A DNA stretch of 64,000 bases from Tetrahymena thermophila SB210. Its lineage: Eukaryota; Ciliophora; Oligohymenophorea; Hymenostomatida; Tetrahymenidae. The notes under the pieces were generated by a model, which worked only from the letters and a program-made list of their open reading frames with translations, was not told the origin of the DNA and made no database searches. The position numbers and the translations under genes were made by a program. Location: positions 649,493 through 713,492 of the forward strand of contig NW_002476554.1 of assembly GCF_000189635.1 (NCBI RefSeq), written 5' to 3'. Of this stretch, positions 36,035-48,200 are shown one piece after another (the stretch's first letter is position 1; each line of letters opens with the position of its first letter).

Positions 36035-36810
36035 AATATTTAAATACACAAACAGAATATAAATAATATAACGTATTGGCCTCTATAATTCTCAGTATAG
36101 AACTTTTAAATTTATTAAAATTATTACTTAATATTTAGTTATTACTTATAACTATTGGAAATACTTATTTAGTTCATTATGTTTTTTTGGTTAGAATTAA
36201 TTTTTATTCAGTTAAAAGTGAAAATTAGTCTTTCTACTTGACTGAACACACTATTTTTTTTTTTTTTCAAAATTGAGGATATATAGTAGCCCTCCATCAA
36301 AAAAAAATGGTGGAGGACCTCCATATAAATAAATAATTGAAAGTTAAGGGGAGTGAGTATTGAAATTTAATTTTATAAATTATTTATGTGTAAATTATAT
36401 AAAATTCTTAAAAAACTCAAAATCTATATATCCAACACTTAGATATTGATATTATTTTAGTAAGGTTTTTTGTATGATGCTAATTGAATTATGCTATTAA
36501 TTTTTCATAAATATTCTAGCTTCAAATATTGAGAATAGCACAATATTTTTAAAAGTTTTTTAGATAAGAATAAAACAAAAGATTTTTTTTCTCAAAAATT
36601 TTGCACAAAAATTATTAAATTGGTATCAAAGTTAAAGCTTAATCAAAGATAATCAATATTATTATTTCTTTTACTCAACTTTTAATAATTAGTGTAGAAG
36701 AAGATTAGATAAACTTTATTTATTAATCAATTGATTGTAAAATTAAAAGTATTTTAAAAGTATAAAGGAGATAAATTTAAAAAACGCATAAAAAACTAAT
36801 CTGAGAATAG
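36035..36810. other. Spacer between array genes 4 and 5, with a small inverted repeat
   Basis: About 0.78 kb. It has a T-run at about 36253-36268 and a hairpin-like inverted repeat at 36291-36316 (CCTCCA, A-rich loop, TGGAGG), followed by another CCTCCAT at 36318. The right end carries the array leader with the box at 36745-36776. A decayed tail copy lies at 36055-36103. Confidence 0.55.
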
Positions 36811-38523
36811 ATGGACTCTTTAGACTTAAATAAGAATTTAAACAGCATCTAAAGTAGTGACCTGAGTGAAAATAAAAGAATGGGTCAGGGTAGAGAGCCA
36901 TTAAATAAGAGCACCTTCTCAGTTTCGATGAACAAAATTGCTTAAAAACTGAGAAATATATTCTCCTTATGTTTTGATAGATTTAAAGATAAGAAAATTG
37001 ACAAAAAATAAGAAGATGAGCTGTAAATTGTGGAAGCCATTTTCGCCTAGTAGTTCTTGAAAAATCAGTAGCAAGATAATAATATCAATAGTGGCTAAAA
37101 CATGGAATAACAAAAGTAGGATTTCAAAAATGAAAATTAATTATAAAATAAGAAAAAAGATGAAGAAATGCACGCAAGCAGTGACAAAGAAGAAGAAGAT
37201 TTTTAAAACAAAGAAATTGAAGAGACTAAAAACTATTAAAATTTACCAGAAAATGTTCTTTTGTAAAAAGTAGAAGAAAAAATTTAATCCATCAACCCAC
37301 ATCTGAAAGACATAGAAAAGGAGGACTTGATGTTTTCATGCAGCTATATTCTAACTAAAAATGTTGTGAACTAAAAACCAGAAGTAGTGCAATAATTAGA
37401 ATAAGAGTCTGATTAATTTATGACGAATGTAACTTAGAAGATTTCAAATATATAATAGAAAAACTAAACATTAAATTAATTAGATTCTTCAGACTAAAAA
37501 GATATTGTGAAAGCTTCTTTATTCTAACACTACAGACAAAAAGGTTGTAAAGTTTAAATTACTAATAAAAGTAACAATGATTAAACACATACCAATTCTT
37601 ATTAGTCCCAGCTAGTTTTGACTGGTTAAACAGATAAACTTAAGTATATTTAAGTGGGTATTGATGATAAGTAATATACTTACTAAAAGATTGTTTCATA
37701 ACCTGCAACAAAAAAAGAGGTTATTTTAAAATTTGTAAGGGCAACTTCAAATCAATATGGAGTTTGTGAAAAAAATGTCACTGTCTTAGACATATAAAGA
37801 GGCTTTAAAAATTCTGTTAATTTTATTACTTCAGTCGAAGGTTTAGAAATTGATCAACAATTTAAGAATGAAATAGATAAATACTAAACTGAGTTTCCAA
37901 AAGCTTAAATATCTTCTATGGTTAAGTCTCTTATTGATAACTATTAGATTAGTGATCAATACTTTGATGAGAGATTTAATATGACTTGGAGTCCTTATCA
38001 CAGTAATATGGTCGATTACAGAGGATCTCTTCCTAGAAAAGGCTAAGGCTTAGTACCTTAAAGATACTATTTCCCTGTAGGTTTTTAAGGCTATGGTCTT
38101 AATGTATAGAAATGGCTTAAAGAAGATTAATCATGGTTTGGCAAAGATTCTGATAAAAATGTATGGATTGTTCTTTATCATGCTACTGATGAAAAAGGAT
38201 TTAAAGGTATTGCTTAAAGCTATATTATGCCTGGACATCGTAATTTATATGGAGGATCTATATGTAGGTTAACAAATTAGATAATTTAAAAAGGAGCTGG
38301 GGCTAATAGTTACTTCTCAGATCGTGCAAGTGGACCTAATTCATCATAAGGCTTTGGAGGAAATATAAATTTGGGAAATAAATAATATATTCTAATATTC
38401 TAATGTAGAGTTAATCCCATTCATGTAAGAAGTCCTATTTATAAGTAAAGCTACTACACAATCGAAAAAGAATATGCATAATAAAGTGTAAGACCATACA
38501 GAATTCTCCTTAAAGAAGCTTGA
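36811..38523 (+). CDS. Array gene 5: internally deleted, diverged ART/PARP-like paralogue (570 aa)
   Basis: Intronless frame from ATG (36811) to TGA (38521-38523). Compared with genes 3 and 4 it lacks most of the unknown N-terminal domain: a short remnant (STFSVSMNKIAQKLRNIFSL) joins directly to KQEDELQIVEAIF. The acidic block is reduced and mixed with Lys. The middle and C-terminal domains are complete: YYFPVGFQGYGLNV, VWIVLYHATDEKGFKGI, SYFSDRASGPNSSQGFGG, SVRPYRILLKEA. Substitutions are more frequent than between genes 3 and 4 (for example NLYGGSICRL, NKQYILIFQCRV). The frame is still open over its length, so it is probably expressed. Confidence 0.88.
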
Positions 38524-39624
38524 AATATTTAAATTAATAATTAAAATATCCAAAAAGAATATGTATAATAAAGTGTAAGGTTCAATATTATCCTCAATAA
38601 AAAGTTTTAATTTGTAAAAATTCTTTAACATTTAATCATTATTTGTGATTCTTTGAAATACTTTATTTAGTTTATGAATTTATTTTATGGTTTAAAATAG
38701 CAAATTAATTTTTAATATTAACTTAATTGTGTTGCTTAAATTAATCATAAATATTATTTTAAATTCTAATAAATTAAATCATTTAAAACAAACAAATTTA
38801 TAAAATCATTTAAAAATAAACAAAAAAATAAATAAATTAGTTTGATAGTCTAAAAAGAATTTAGTATTTCTATTTGAATAAGCTTATTGTTCAAATTACA
38901 AAATAAGATATATTAATTAGCTTTATGGAATATTTTATAAATAGATTAATTAGATTTAGAAATATTTGCGTATTTTATTTGTAGAATTTATTTTAAATTT
39001 AATGATATTGATTTTTTTCTCAAAGCAAGGTGTACTTTTGAAAGTAGGATTAAGATCAAATCGTAATTGCAAAATAAAAAGATGTATTGTAATAAATAAA
39101 ATATTGAATTTAAAAAAATAGGCAGATTGTTAGCAAGTAGAAAGGTGACTGGTCTATCAATCAATTGATGAATTAAAGATTAGTAAAAATTAAGTAATTG
39201 AGAAGCATCGAGTAATATCAAGATTTAAATGAAAATTTAGAGTGTAATAAAATGAGATAACCAAGCAAATTTTAATATTAGAAAAATCTTTGTATTTTTA
39301 TTAAGAAGATTGATAGATAGTCAATAAATCATTAATCGAAAAGGAAACCTTAAAGTAATCGTAAAATTTAAAAAAGATAGAGTTTTAAAAATTAAAAATA
39401 GTAGTAAATACTAATAATAACAGAAAACAAAACAAAAAAACAATGTTTGCTTGTTAATTTATTTATTTATACATTTAACTAATTTAAGTGGTAAAAAGCA
39501 GAGATTTTAACATTAATTTATTATATAAGTAAGAGAGAAAGGATTTTGTAAATCTTTGCAGTAATAGAATTTTTTTAGTATATTTCGTTTTTACTTTTTG
39601 CTATCAACTAATGAACAGAAAGCA
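38524..39624. other. Right flank of the array and a possible small open frame
   Basis: The first 0.4 kb is the decayed array flank (tail copy at 38557-38610; match to flanks of genes 1 and 2 near 38870-38940). 39168-39614 on the plus strand is open for 148 codons from an ATG, Lys/Gln/Asn-rich and without recognisable motifs. With one stop codon and AT-rich DNA this can occur by chance, so I do not call it a gene. Confidence 0.4.
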
Positions 39625-40269
39625 TCACTCAGGGGTGAACCCTAAGCTTTATTCTAACTTTTTTTCATCGCATGAAACTTGACAGTAATGCCAGATAACC
39701 TCACCATTACTTAGATTTGCGAATTTTTTGTAGAGCTTAAATACTTCATTTTCAACTATCCTAGGTTCATGGAAGTAGCCTTTTGCTATTAGTGTGCTTC
39801 CGATAGCGAAGGCAAATGAGAAATGAATAGCGTTCTTATTAATATATCCCCTATTTATAAGCGAGTTGTAAAGCATTTCGAGTGCTCTTCCTCCTAAATA
39901 CATTCTCCATGTGTACCAGTTCTTTTTGTTTTCGAACATCATTCCAATGAAGGCTCCAAGAAAGCCTGAAACAAATGAATTAAATCCATCCTCTTTTTGT
40001 CTGATCCTTCTAAGCAGACATTATGCTAGCTTCATTAGCGAGTTCATTAAAGTTATGAAAAGTGGGAGACGGAAATCGCCATCACACAACAGTATTTTGT
40101 ACAAAGTTTTAGGTAACTGTTGCAAGCTTTTTTTGAGACTGAAAAGCGTAAAAAGGGTATTAAGTGAAACTCTCAAGCCATACCCGATTAAAAAGGAGCG
40201 CTTGACCTCCTTCAAAAAACTTTCAAAACAGCTTCCTTCATGCTTACAAAATTAAGTCTTTGATTTCAT
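39625..40269 (-). CDS. TMEM135-like membrane protein (214 aa)
   Basis: Intronless frame from ATG (40267-40269) to TGA (39625-39627). It starts MKSKTQFCKHEGSCFESFLK and then VKRSFLIGYGLRVSLNTLF, a Cys/His motif followed by a hydrophobic stretch. This matches the second half of TMEM135 (CKH..C...C..GF.R.F.VGY), and RLPLFITLMNSLMKLAQCL, EDGFNSFVSGFLGAFIGMMF and YLGGRALEMLYNSLINRGYI follow in the same order as in that family. TMEM135 proteins act in mitochondria, peroxisomes or lipid droplets; their repeats resemble Tim17-type membrane domains. Here only one half of the usual roughly 450-residue protein is present. I found no other half next to it, so this is a half-length family member rather than an obvious truncation. 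Confidence 0.85.
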
Positions 40270-43200
40270 AAGAGTATGCAAGATATGTTAGGGCTTTTCA
40301 TGGTCTTAGTTGCTCATTTCAGTCTTTTAAGTAATAAGTTTTGCTTTATTTCTTTGTTTCTTTGTTTTTTTTTGCTTGGTTGCTTTTTTGTAGTGTGCTA
40401 CTTATATGCGAATTATATTTTGAAATTCTTTCTGAGTTGCTTTTTTTATATAATATTATTATTGTTTAATTCAAATTTACTATTAAAATAATATATATGG
40501 TATTTCCAATCAACCAAAAATGAAATTTTAATATTTAAAATAAAAACTAAATAAATAAATATTTAGTTATTTAACCTCAGTTGTGTGGGTACTATTGCAG
40601 AAATTAAGTTGCGATTCAACTAGCTATTATTGCATGCAATATACGCCTAATTTCATAAACACATTTCCGAAAAGATCTATTTAATCATTTTTCCAAAACA
40701 AAAATCTGTTTAATTGTGTTTATTGCGTCATTTACCAATGTTCAAATTTTCTTTTTTTCTAAATATTTAATTTGAAAAGTAAATTTAATACTAATAATAC
40801 GAAGTATTAAAGTTAATATCTATCTTAATCTCCTGATTATTGGTCTCAGAGATATTAGTGATATCATTTACGTAATACATATGTAACTATACAAGTTTTC
40901 TTATAATTTACTAAAAGATTCAATATCAACTTTTCAATACTCACAAGATAAAAACCACAATTAAAACAGAATATGCTGAATCATCTCATCCAAAGCTAAT
41001 CAAATTATTGCTTTATATCATTTTAAATGCATAATTCGAGAAAATTATATTGGCTAGCCACACAAACAATAATATATACTAATATATATTTAGAATTTAT
41101 ATTGCTTATTTCTATGAATTAGTAAGTAACCACATAAATAAATACTACTAATAATGAAAGTATATATAAAAAGATTCAATTTTTTAAAAATTATAAGAGA
41201 ATTTCTAATTTTAGAATTTATTTCATAGATTAAATTTTCATTAAAAAATATTTTTAAAACAAATTAAAATATTTTCAAGCAGCTAAAAAATAATTTATAT
41301 TGGAAATAATTTAAAAAAAGCAATCAAATTGAAAATTAAATTTACATTTACATTTAATTTGCTTTATATTGATTGATAAGATTAATTATCTCCTTTTTTA
41401 TCTCCTTTGAAGTATTTGTAATTTATTAAAACTATGTACTTTTGTATTTATTGAATAGCTAATTAAAAGTGTCTTTAATTTTAATTTCAAGAAGAACATA
41501 AAGCAAATTAAAAATTTTACTGATTGATTAGTATTTTTAAAACCTATTTTTTTACCACAATAAATAAATTTGAAATTCATAAAATATTTTAATATTAATT
41601 AATTAATTTATGAAAAAATAAATTACTTTTTCTGAAATAATAATTTTGAAGAATATTTTATTTATTTTTAATTTATTTTTTTAAAAACATTATTAAAAAA
41701 ATTATTTCATTAAATTTTTGTTCATGAAATATTTAGACATCAAAAAAAGAAAAATAATTTATATTTATGGGAAATTTTAATAATTATTTTTCAGAAGATA
41801 TTAAATTTATTTAAAGACACATTAATAATAAATTAATTAATTAATTAATTAATTAAAGGATTTATTAGTCGAAAAAGATATTTTAATTATTTTTCATTCT
41901 TTTTGTAATATAAGGTTACGATTGCTTAAAACTCCAATGCAAAATTTAATTGCTTGAATTATTTATGGCTATTTTAGATATATTTGAAATAAAATTTATA
42001 TCCAATAGAAAATAATCTAAATAAATTACATAATTTGGCTGACTTAGTTTAGCATAATTTTAAGCATTTAATTAACGAATTGCGGTTAAAGATATAACTG
42101 TTACTTAAGCAAATCAACTGTAAATAAAACAAATAAAATCTTAGTTAAGTGTTTCAGACTGTAAGTAAACAATACTAAATATAAAAAAAACTTACAGCTA
42201 ATTTAAAAAACTTCTCAGTTAAATATACTTGTTTGCATGTAATAAGGTAGATTTATCAATGTTAAATTTTATAAATACTTATCAAATATATTTATTTAAA
42301 ATCATTATATCTTTTTCAATAAATTTTTCTAGCAGGTACGTTTTTTTACATGTCTCTTTAAAAGTATAATTCTGATCAAATATATTAGTTATTTTAAGGT
42401 TGGTTAAATTGATTACAATATTTTACAAATTACCTTTATAAATAAAGTAATTAAGGGATATAATTTCCTTTTATCATAAAAGACAAAGTGTAACAAAAAA
42501 TAGATGTGAGTCAAATTATTAATTTGTAAATTAATTAATAATGTATTTGCGTTTTTTTTTTTTTTTGTAAGAAGAATCTATTAATCTACGAGAAATAATT
42601 AATTATCGTTGCTAGAATAGCTAAATGTTTAATAAAATAATCCTGATTTTAGATGAAAAAATGCAATTTAATGTTATAGCACTATAGTTATAGAAGAAAA
42701 ATTCAACCAGTAAATTATATTTCTTATTTTTATAATCTAGACTAAAGTGCAAAGCTTTAGAAAATAGTAATTAAAATGTTATTCATAAATAAATATGTGA
42801 GTGTATTTGTATATTACTAATGAATAGTCAAATTAAACAATAATTGATTAAAATTTTCTACTAAAATTTTATTAAATTTAAATTTGAAAGTAATCTAAAT
42901 TATTAAGGAGTTTTTGATGTAGGAGGATAACACTATATTTAAACTAATAGACAAGACAAAAAATAACTAAACAAATATAATTTATATCTGTATGTGTATT
43001 AGTGAGTAAGTACACTTGCACTCTCTCACTCTTAATAAATAACTAGCAAAAGAAAAATAGAGTAGACAGCTAGTTATATTAAATGACTGGCTTATATATA
43101 GAAAGAAGATTTTTAAGGAAAAAAGGAAGAAGTAGTATTAAAATAAATATGATATAAGACTGCTTTATAATTCATTCAAAAGTTGATTGTTATTGCTTTT

Positions 43201-43627
43201 ATTATTAATAAATTAATTAGATAAGAGATCGATCAAAGTATTTATTTATTTATTTAGATCAATATATTACAAGAATTTTTTATTTATTATTGTTATAGTT
43301 GTTTTTTATTTATTTATTTATTGTTTGTTTGCTTCCTCTTTTTTAAGTGGAAATATCCAAATATTTAAATTTTTTAATTTAATGGATGAATTCTTTACTT
43401 AATATTTAGGAAGAACGGAGTTAATTATTTAAAATTAGCAGTAAGGTTGTATGATTGAAATTAATTAGTGCGCTAGAATGGCTGGTTCTAAAAAAAAAGT
43501 TATTTTTTTTAAATTAATACTATGACAGTCCAAAGCATGCTCGAAATTAAGCAATTTCTACTTTTAAATTTTTGAGCTAGCTATGTAAAATCAATATTCA
43601 GGAAAATTATATTTAAGATTAAAGTCT
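40270..43627. other. Long intergenic spacer, nothing identified
   Basis: About 3.4 kb of very AT-rich DNA, upstream of the TMEM135-like gene and downstream of the Gln-rich gene at 43628-44356. It contains short ATTA/AATT runs (near 41830) and T-runs (near 42550). I found no frame with protein-like composition, no RNA gene and no duplicated segment. Confidence 0.5.
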
Positions 43628-44356
43628 TCATGATTTATATGAAATATTTTTATTTTGCTATTGATTGAGGTTATTAAATTAGCATTTCATTTGAGCTTCT
43701 CTTCCTGCTGATTCGTCATAGTATACATTCATATTTTTAGTCACTTCTGTTTCGAACTCTTAGAGGCATTCAAGCTATAACATTTTGCTTGCCCAGAAGA
43801 GACTTGACAAAGCATCGTGTATTTCTACATCGTTTGGATCTTCCCATAATTTTTAAGACTTTTCTTATATAAAATCAGCTAATTTAATAATCGTGTTATA
43901 GCAGTGTATTTCGTTTGATTATTAAATATTTTATACGGAAGATTGATTTTGATCTATTGAAATATGAGTTGAGGATTATTATCTGCTAGTAAGATGGTTG
44001 TTTGAGTTTGAAGAAGCAACTGTTTGGCCATATTTTTTGAGATATTCTTGCATCTTCTTTTGTATTTTAATCTTTTCTTACTCCATTTTGTGTTTGAGAG
44101 TAATGCATGCCTCTTCAAGAAGTACAATTTATTGAATGGGATCCTAAGCGGTGTCAGGGTTATGGAAGCAACTGACGTATCCCTACTTAGCTGATTATTT
44201 GTTTTTGGAGTTTTTGCAATCTTGCTTTTTATTTATAGACAAGGAGAAGTTATTTTTTTACGCCTCAGAAACCTCTTAGAAGTGTTCTGAATAAGAGGAA
44301 TTTTAGTCAATATCAACTTATATTTCGTTTTGGGAAGGAAGAGCATATTTATTCAT
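43628..44356 (-). CDS. Unknown Gln/Ser-rich protein with short coiled coil (242 aa)
   Basis: Intronless frame from ATG (44354-44356) to TGA (43628-43630). The first 70 residues are Gln/Asn/Ser/Lys-rich. A coiled-coil stretch lies at about 78-115 (LLEEACITLKHKMEQEKIKI), a polar linker follows, and a better-conserved-looking helical region ends the protein (IIKLADFIQEKSQKLWEDPN, ALSSLFWASKMLQLECLQEF). I recognise no family. Base composition and codon choice are like the neighbouring genes and clearly unlike the flanking spacer, which supports a real gene. No signal peptide or membrane segment is present. Confidence 0.75.
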
Positions 44357-45255
44357 GCTTTTTTCAGGAAGAGTGGAGGCTGTCCTTCTTTTTTTTGCAG
44401 TTAATTTATATTACTTGGCAGTGCAGGTACCCATTAAAAAAATTAAAACTCTACAAGTATGTATTTATTTTTTAATTAAGTTTATAATTAAAATTATAAT
44501 TATTATTATATGTATGTATGTGTGTGTGTGTATGTATTTAGGCTGACTTCTATTTTAATTAGTTTTTTTTGCTTCTTTTTATTTGTTTGTTTTTCGGTAT
44601 CAAATTTGTTAATTAATTAATATTTATACGATTAAACAAATGTATAGATCTAGCTAGCTAGCTAATGTGATTAATATTGCTTGATTAATTGACTAATTTA
44701 TTTATCTCTTTATAAATAACCAATCTTTTGAATATTTCTATCTATATTCTTAAATTACCCAAAGATATTAATAGTTTTAAATTTTAGTTTATTATTTCCG
44801 ATTTTACTTTTCTATTTAATTTTTTTGTATTTTATTGATTAATTTTTTATCAAATCTCTCAAGTTACTTACAAACTAATTTTCTTTGCAATTTTACTATT
44901 TAATTTTTAGAATCTCTCTTTCTTTCTCTTTCTCTCTCTCTATCTTTTTTCTTTTTACATTTTGTATCTATTTAATTTGTTTACATTTTCCAATTAATTC
45001 TTTGCACTCTAACAAAAGTAGAAGAGAAGTGAATAGAGCTTACTTACTATAAATAATTCAATGAAGTAATATTTTTCAGTATGCTACAGAATTCGTTATC
45101 AAAACTTTAATATACATTAATATCACTTTTAATATATTCTGAGGCTTGATTCTAATTTTCAGACTAGTCAGGTTGCGAATTAAGATAAAAATATAACTAT
45201 CGCATAATAAAATTTTTTCTTTTGCTTAAATAAAGAAATTATTCCAGCATTATTT
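44357..45255. other. Intergenic spacer with microsatellites
   Basis: About 0.9 kb with a TATG/GT repeat at about 44509-44536, a CTAG-rich run at 44651-44662 and a pyrimidine (TTTC/CT) tract at about 44912-44955. A hydrophobic minus-strand frame near 45060-45200 could be an extra exon of the gene to the right, but no splice phase supports it. Confidence 0.5.
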
Positions 45256-48200
45256 TCAAAGAATCAAAATAAGATTGTAAATATGAAATCTTAAATAAGG
45301 AATTTCAAAATATTTAGGATCTTTTGGATCAAAAGGGAAGTTCTCTGAAAAAAAATTAACAAACAGAATATTGCTATTTAATTGATGGTAAAAATTTGTA
45401 AAATATTACAAAGATAAAAAGAATTTTAATTACCCGAAGCCCTAAGCAATAAATTATACTATAAAAATTTATATTCAGCACAGCCATCAAATAAATAATA
45501 ATAATATCAAAAAAAGAATCAATCAATATATTTATCAATACCTTAGTTCGTATTGAATAACCAGATTTAGATAAATACTTGATATAAATTATTCAAAATT
45601 TAAATCCCCACTTTACTAACTCACTAACTTAGACTTTATAAAATCTCTTTGCATCAATTTTCATACTCATAATGCAAAAAGCTGATTCTCACCACTTTAA
45701 TATTATTATTGTTAAATAATTTAAAAAGAATCAAAAATACTAAGTGTAAAATCTTATTAATTTCAATGCGCAATTACATAGAAAATAAAAATATGTTTTT
45801 TAGCCTGTTTTTAAAAAAAACTCACAAAACACAAATACAAATTGGAGAATTTAAATTTTACTATTACAGTTAATTTATTGCTTAATTAATTATTTTTCTA
45901 GGCAGAGTTATTTTTTAAATAAAAATCTATTGCTTTTTACCCTGTATCTCAATTTGTTTGTTAGTTCAAATCATGGAATTGATAAAATATAATTTAAATA
46001 GATACTCAAATATTATCTGATACTAAAATTTATTTCGCACTAAATTTAATTTTCTTTGATTTTTCAAGGTTGATTGCAAAACTTTATAAAAGCAGGAGCA
46101 TTCTCACCTTAAGAGAACTTCGTTTTCAGTTTCTACTAGAATTCTTTCTTCAAATACTTTAGGAATTTAGCCTGAGTTAACTCTTCAGCTGAATTTTCTA
46201 TTTATTATATTGTATATTATAGTATAATGCTACAGTAAGTGGTGCCGTACATATTTACTTAGAATAGAGTAATTAGAAAACTGATTCCCAGCACAAACTA
46301 ATAAATTTTAAAAGTTAATTGAGAAATTTAAATTTTCTCTTTAGAAATTAAACGCAGTGCTAATTAATAATAATTACAATTGACGTAGTGGTGTAAGAAG
46401 AAATAGAAGAACTAGCGTATATTAGCCTCAAAAAAAGATAGAACAAAATAGTTATGATCATACATATAGAAATGTTCATTTAATTCTCAAATATCTCTGA
46501 CATATCGACTAGGCTCTCTATCCATCTATTCTTGTCTAATATTTCATTTTGGAAATGCAATCCTGATTCTACAAACTCTTTATTTTTTCTTGCATTCTAT
46601 ATTGAAAAAGGGATTTAATTAATAAATAGTGTTTAAATTACACTTATTTATTTTTTTAATAAATCTTTAATTCGAGTCTAAGTCAATACAAAATTTGCTT
46701 TATTAAAATTAAACCATTCAAATTCTTATTTATTTTTATCAAATTAAAAGAACTTTTTGATGAAATTTCATGTACTCGTTTTATATGGTTTGGAGGTAAA
46801 AATATTTTTAATCTGTTTTGAAATATCTTTGTTAATTTTATCTTATCTATTTTGAAAGCTTACACTTTTAAAAGTGATTTCCAATCATTCTCAAGAGTAA
46901 TTTTAATTAATTTCTTACTATTTTTGACAAATTTCACCTCATTAAAAAATAAATTTCATCACTAGTAATTTGATTTAATTTGTAAGTTAAATAAACAACT
47001 TTTCTTTAATAAAGGCCAAAATTCTTTTTTTTAACTTACATCTATATAGGCGTACTTTGTGTAAGATTTTAACTCGGTGCTCTGGTAAAAATTACATATC
47101 TTTTATTGCATTCTCCTCACGCAATTTAAATCTTCAATTTTATTTTTTTTCAAATACTCCTGAAAATTATACTAATATTTTGATAAAATATAGATCCATT
47201 AGCTATAATTTACCGAATCGAAATTAATTCAAAATATTATTACTTCTAATAATTCTAGTGGTGTCCTAATCCAGTCAGTAAAGCCAATCAAAAAGGCTCC
47301 TATTTTTTAAATTAATATTACTATCAGAAATTTATATTTTATAATCATTACTAATGAATGCTATTTTATGTAAATAAATAAAAAACTTTTCTAATGGAAT
47401 AATATATTCTGATAATTAAATGAAATATTTAATCACAAATACAATTTTTTTTTTTTTTCCACAAATTTTTACTTTATTAAGTTAACATAAAATACACTTT
47501 TAGCTTGAAAATTTATTTTTATAGTAAGCTATATATTATTACTTAAAAATTCGTTGTAATATCAGAGGGAGGGAAAAAACGACAAACATCAGATAAAAGT
47601 CTTTTCAAATTTTAAATGCTCTTAAACTAACAACAACAAAAATTAAAATCTTACCTTTAATAATTGTTCCCATTCTTTATGAGAAAACAGTCTAGAGCAG
47701 CTATTTAAAATCATATTCTTGATAGTTGTCTAATGTGTGGTAAGTTGATTATAAAGTGATATATTCACATGTTTATATTATAATAGAGATCATCCAGATA
47801 AAGATAGGGATAATCAATATATTCAAAATATAAGGTTCAATACCTCTACGGACACGGTCAAAAGGCGATAGATATATATTCACTTCTATGCTTACAATAG
47901 AAAAGATATTTCTTTCTATAATAAACATAATCAAAAATAGAAGAAGTGTTACAAAGAAAGCAAATACTGGAAGAAATTCCAAGTATTTACGAGCATTTAT
48001 TACTTCTGGGATATTCTATAATTTACAAACAAAAAAAAAGGTATGTTAATTATTATAAATTCTGCTGCTAACCTTAAAATATATCAATAGAAATAATTAA
48101 AATTTTTTGAAATTAAAGAAAATTAAGCAAGCAAACAAACAAATAAAATTTTTGCATTTTTTATCAAGAAAGTTTACACTAAATATCTTTATTCTTATCT

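Noticed and set aside
23714-38523. Reading the array as one broken large gene
   Set aside because: Each member has its own start, stop, upstream box and complete C-terminal domain, so they are separate paralogues.
39168-39614. Open frame of 148 codons on the plus strand
   Set aside because: Only TGA stops here, so long open frames in AT-rich DNA are expected by chance; the second half has spacer-like composition and no motif is recognisable.
39911-40255. Plus-strand frame of about 114 codons
   Set aside because: Antisense to the TMEM135-like gene, which has clear family motifs on the minus strand.
45060-45200. Hydrophobic minus-strand frame downstream of the SLC44-like gene
   Set aside because: Could be a further membrane exon, but an in-frame TGA at 45256-45258 ends the gene and no splice phase links the two.
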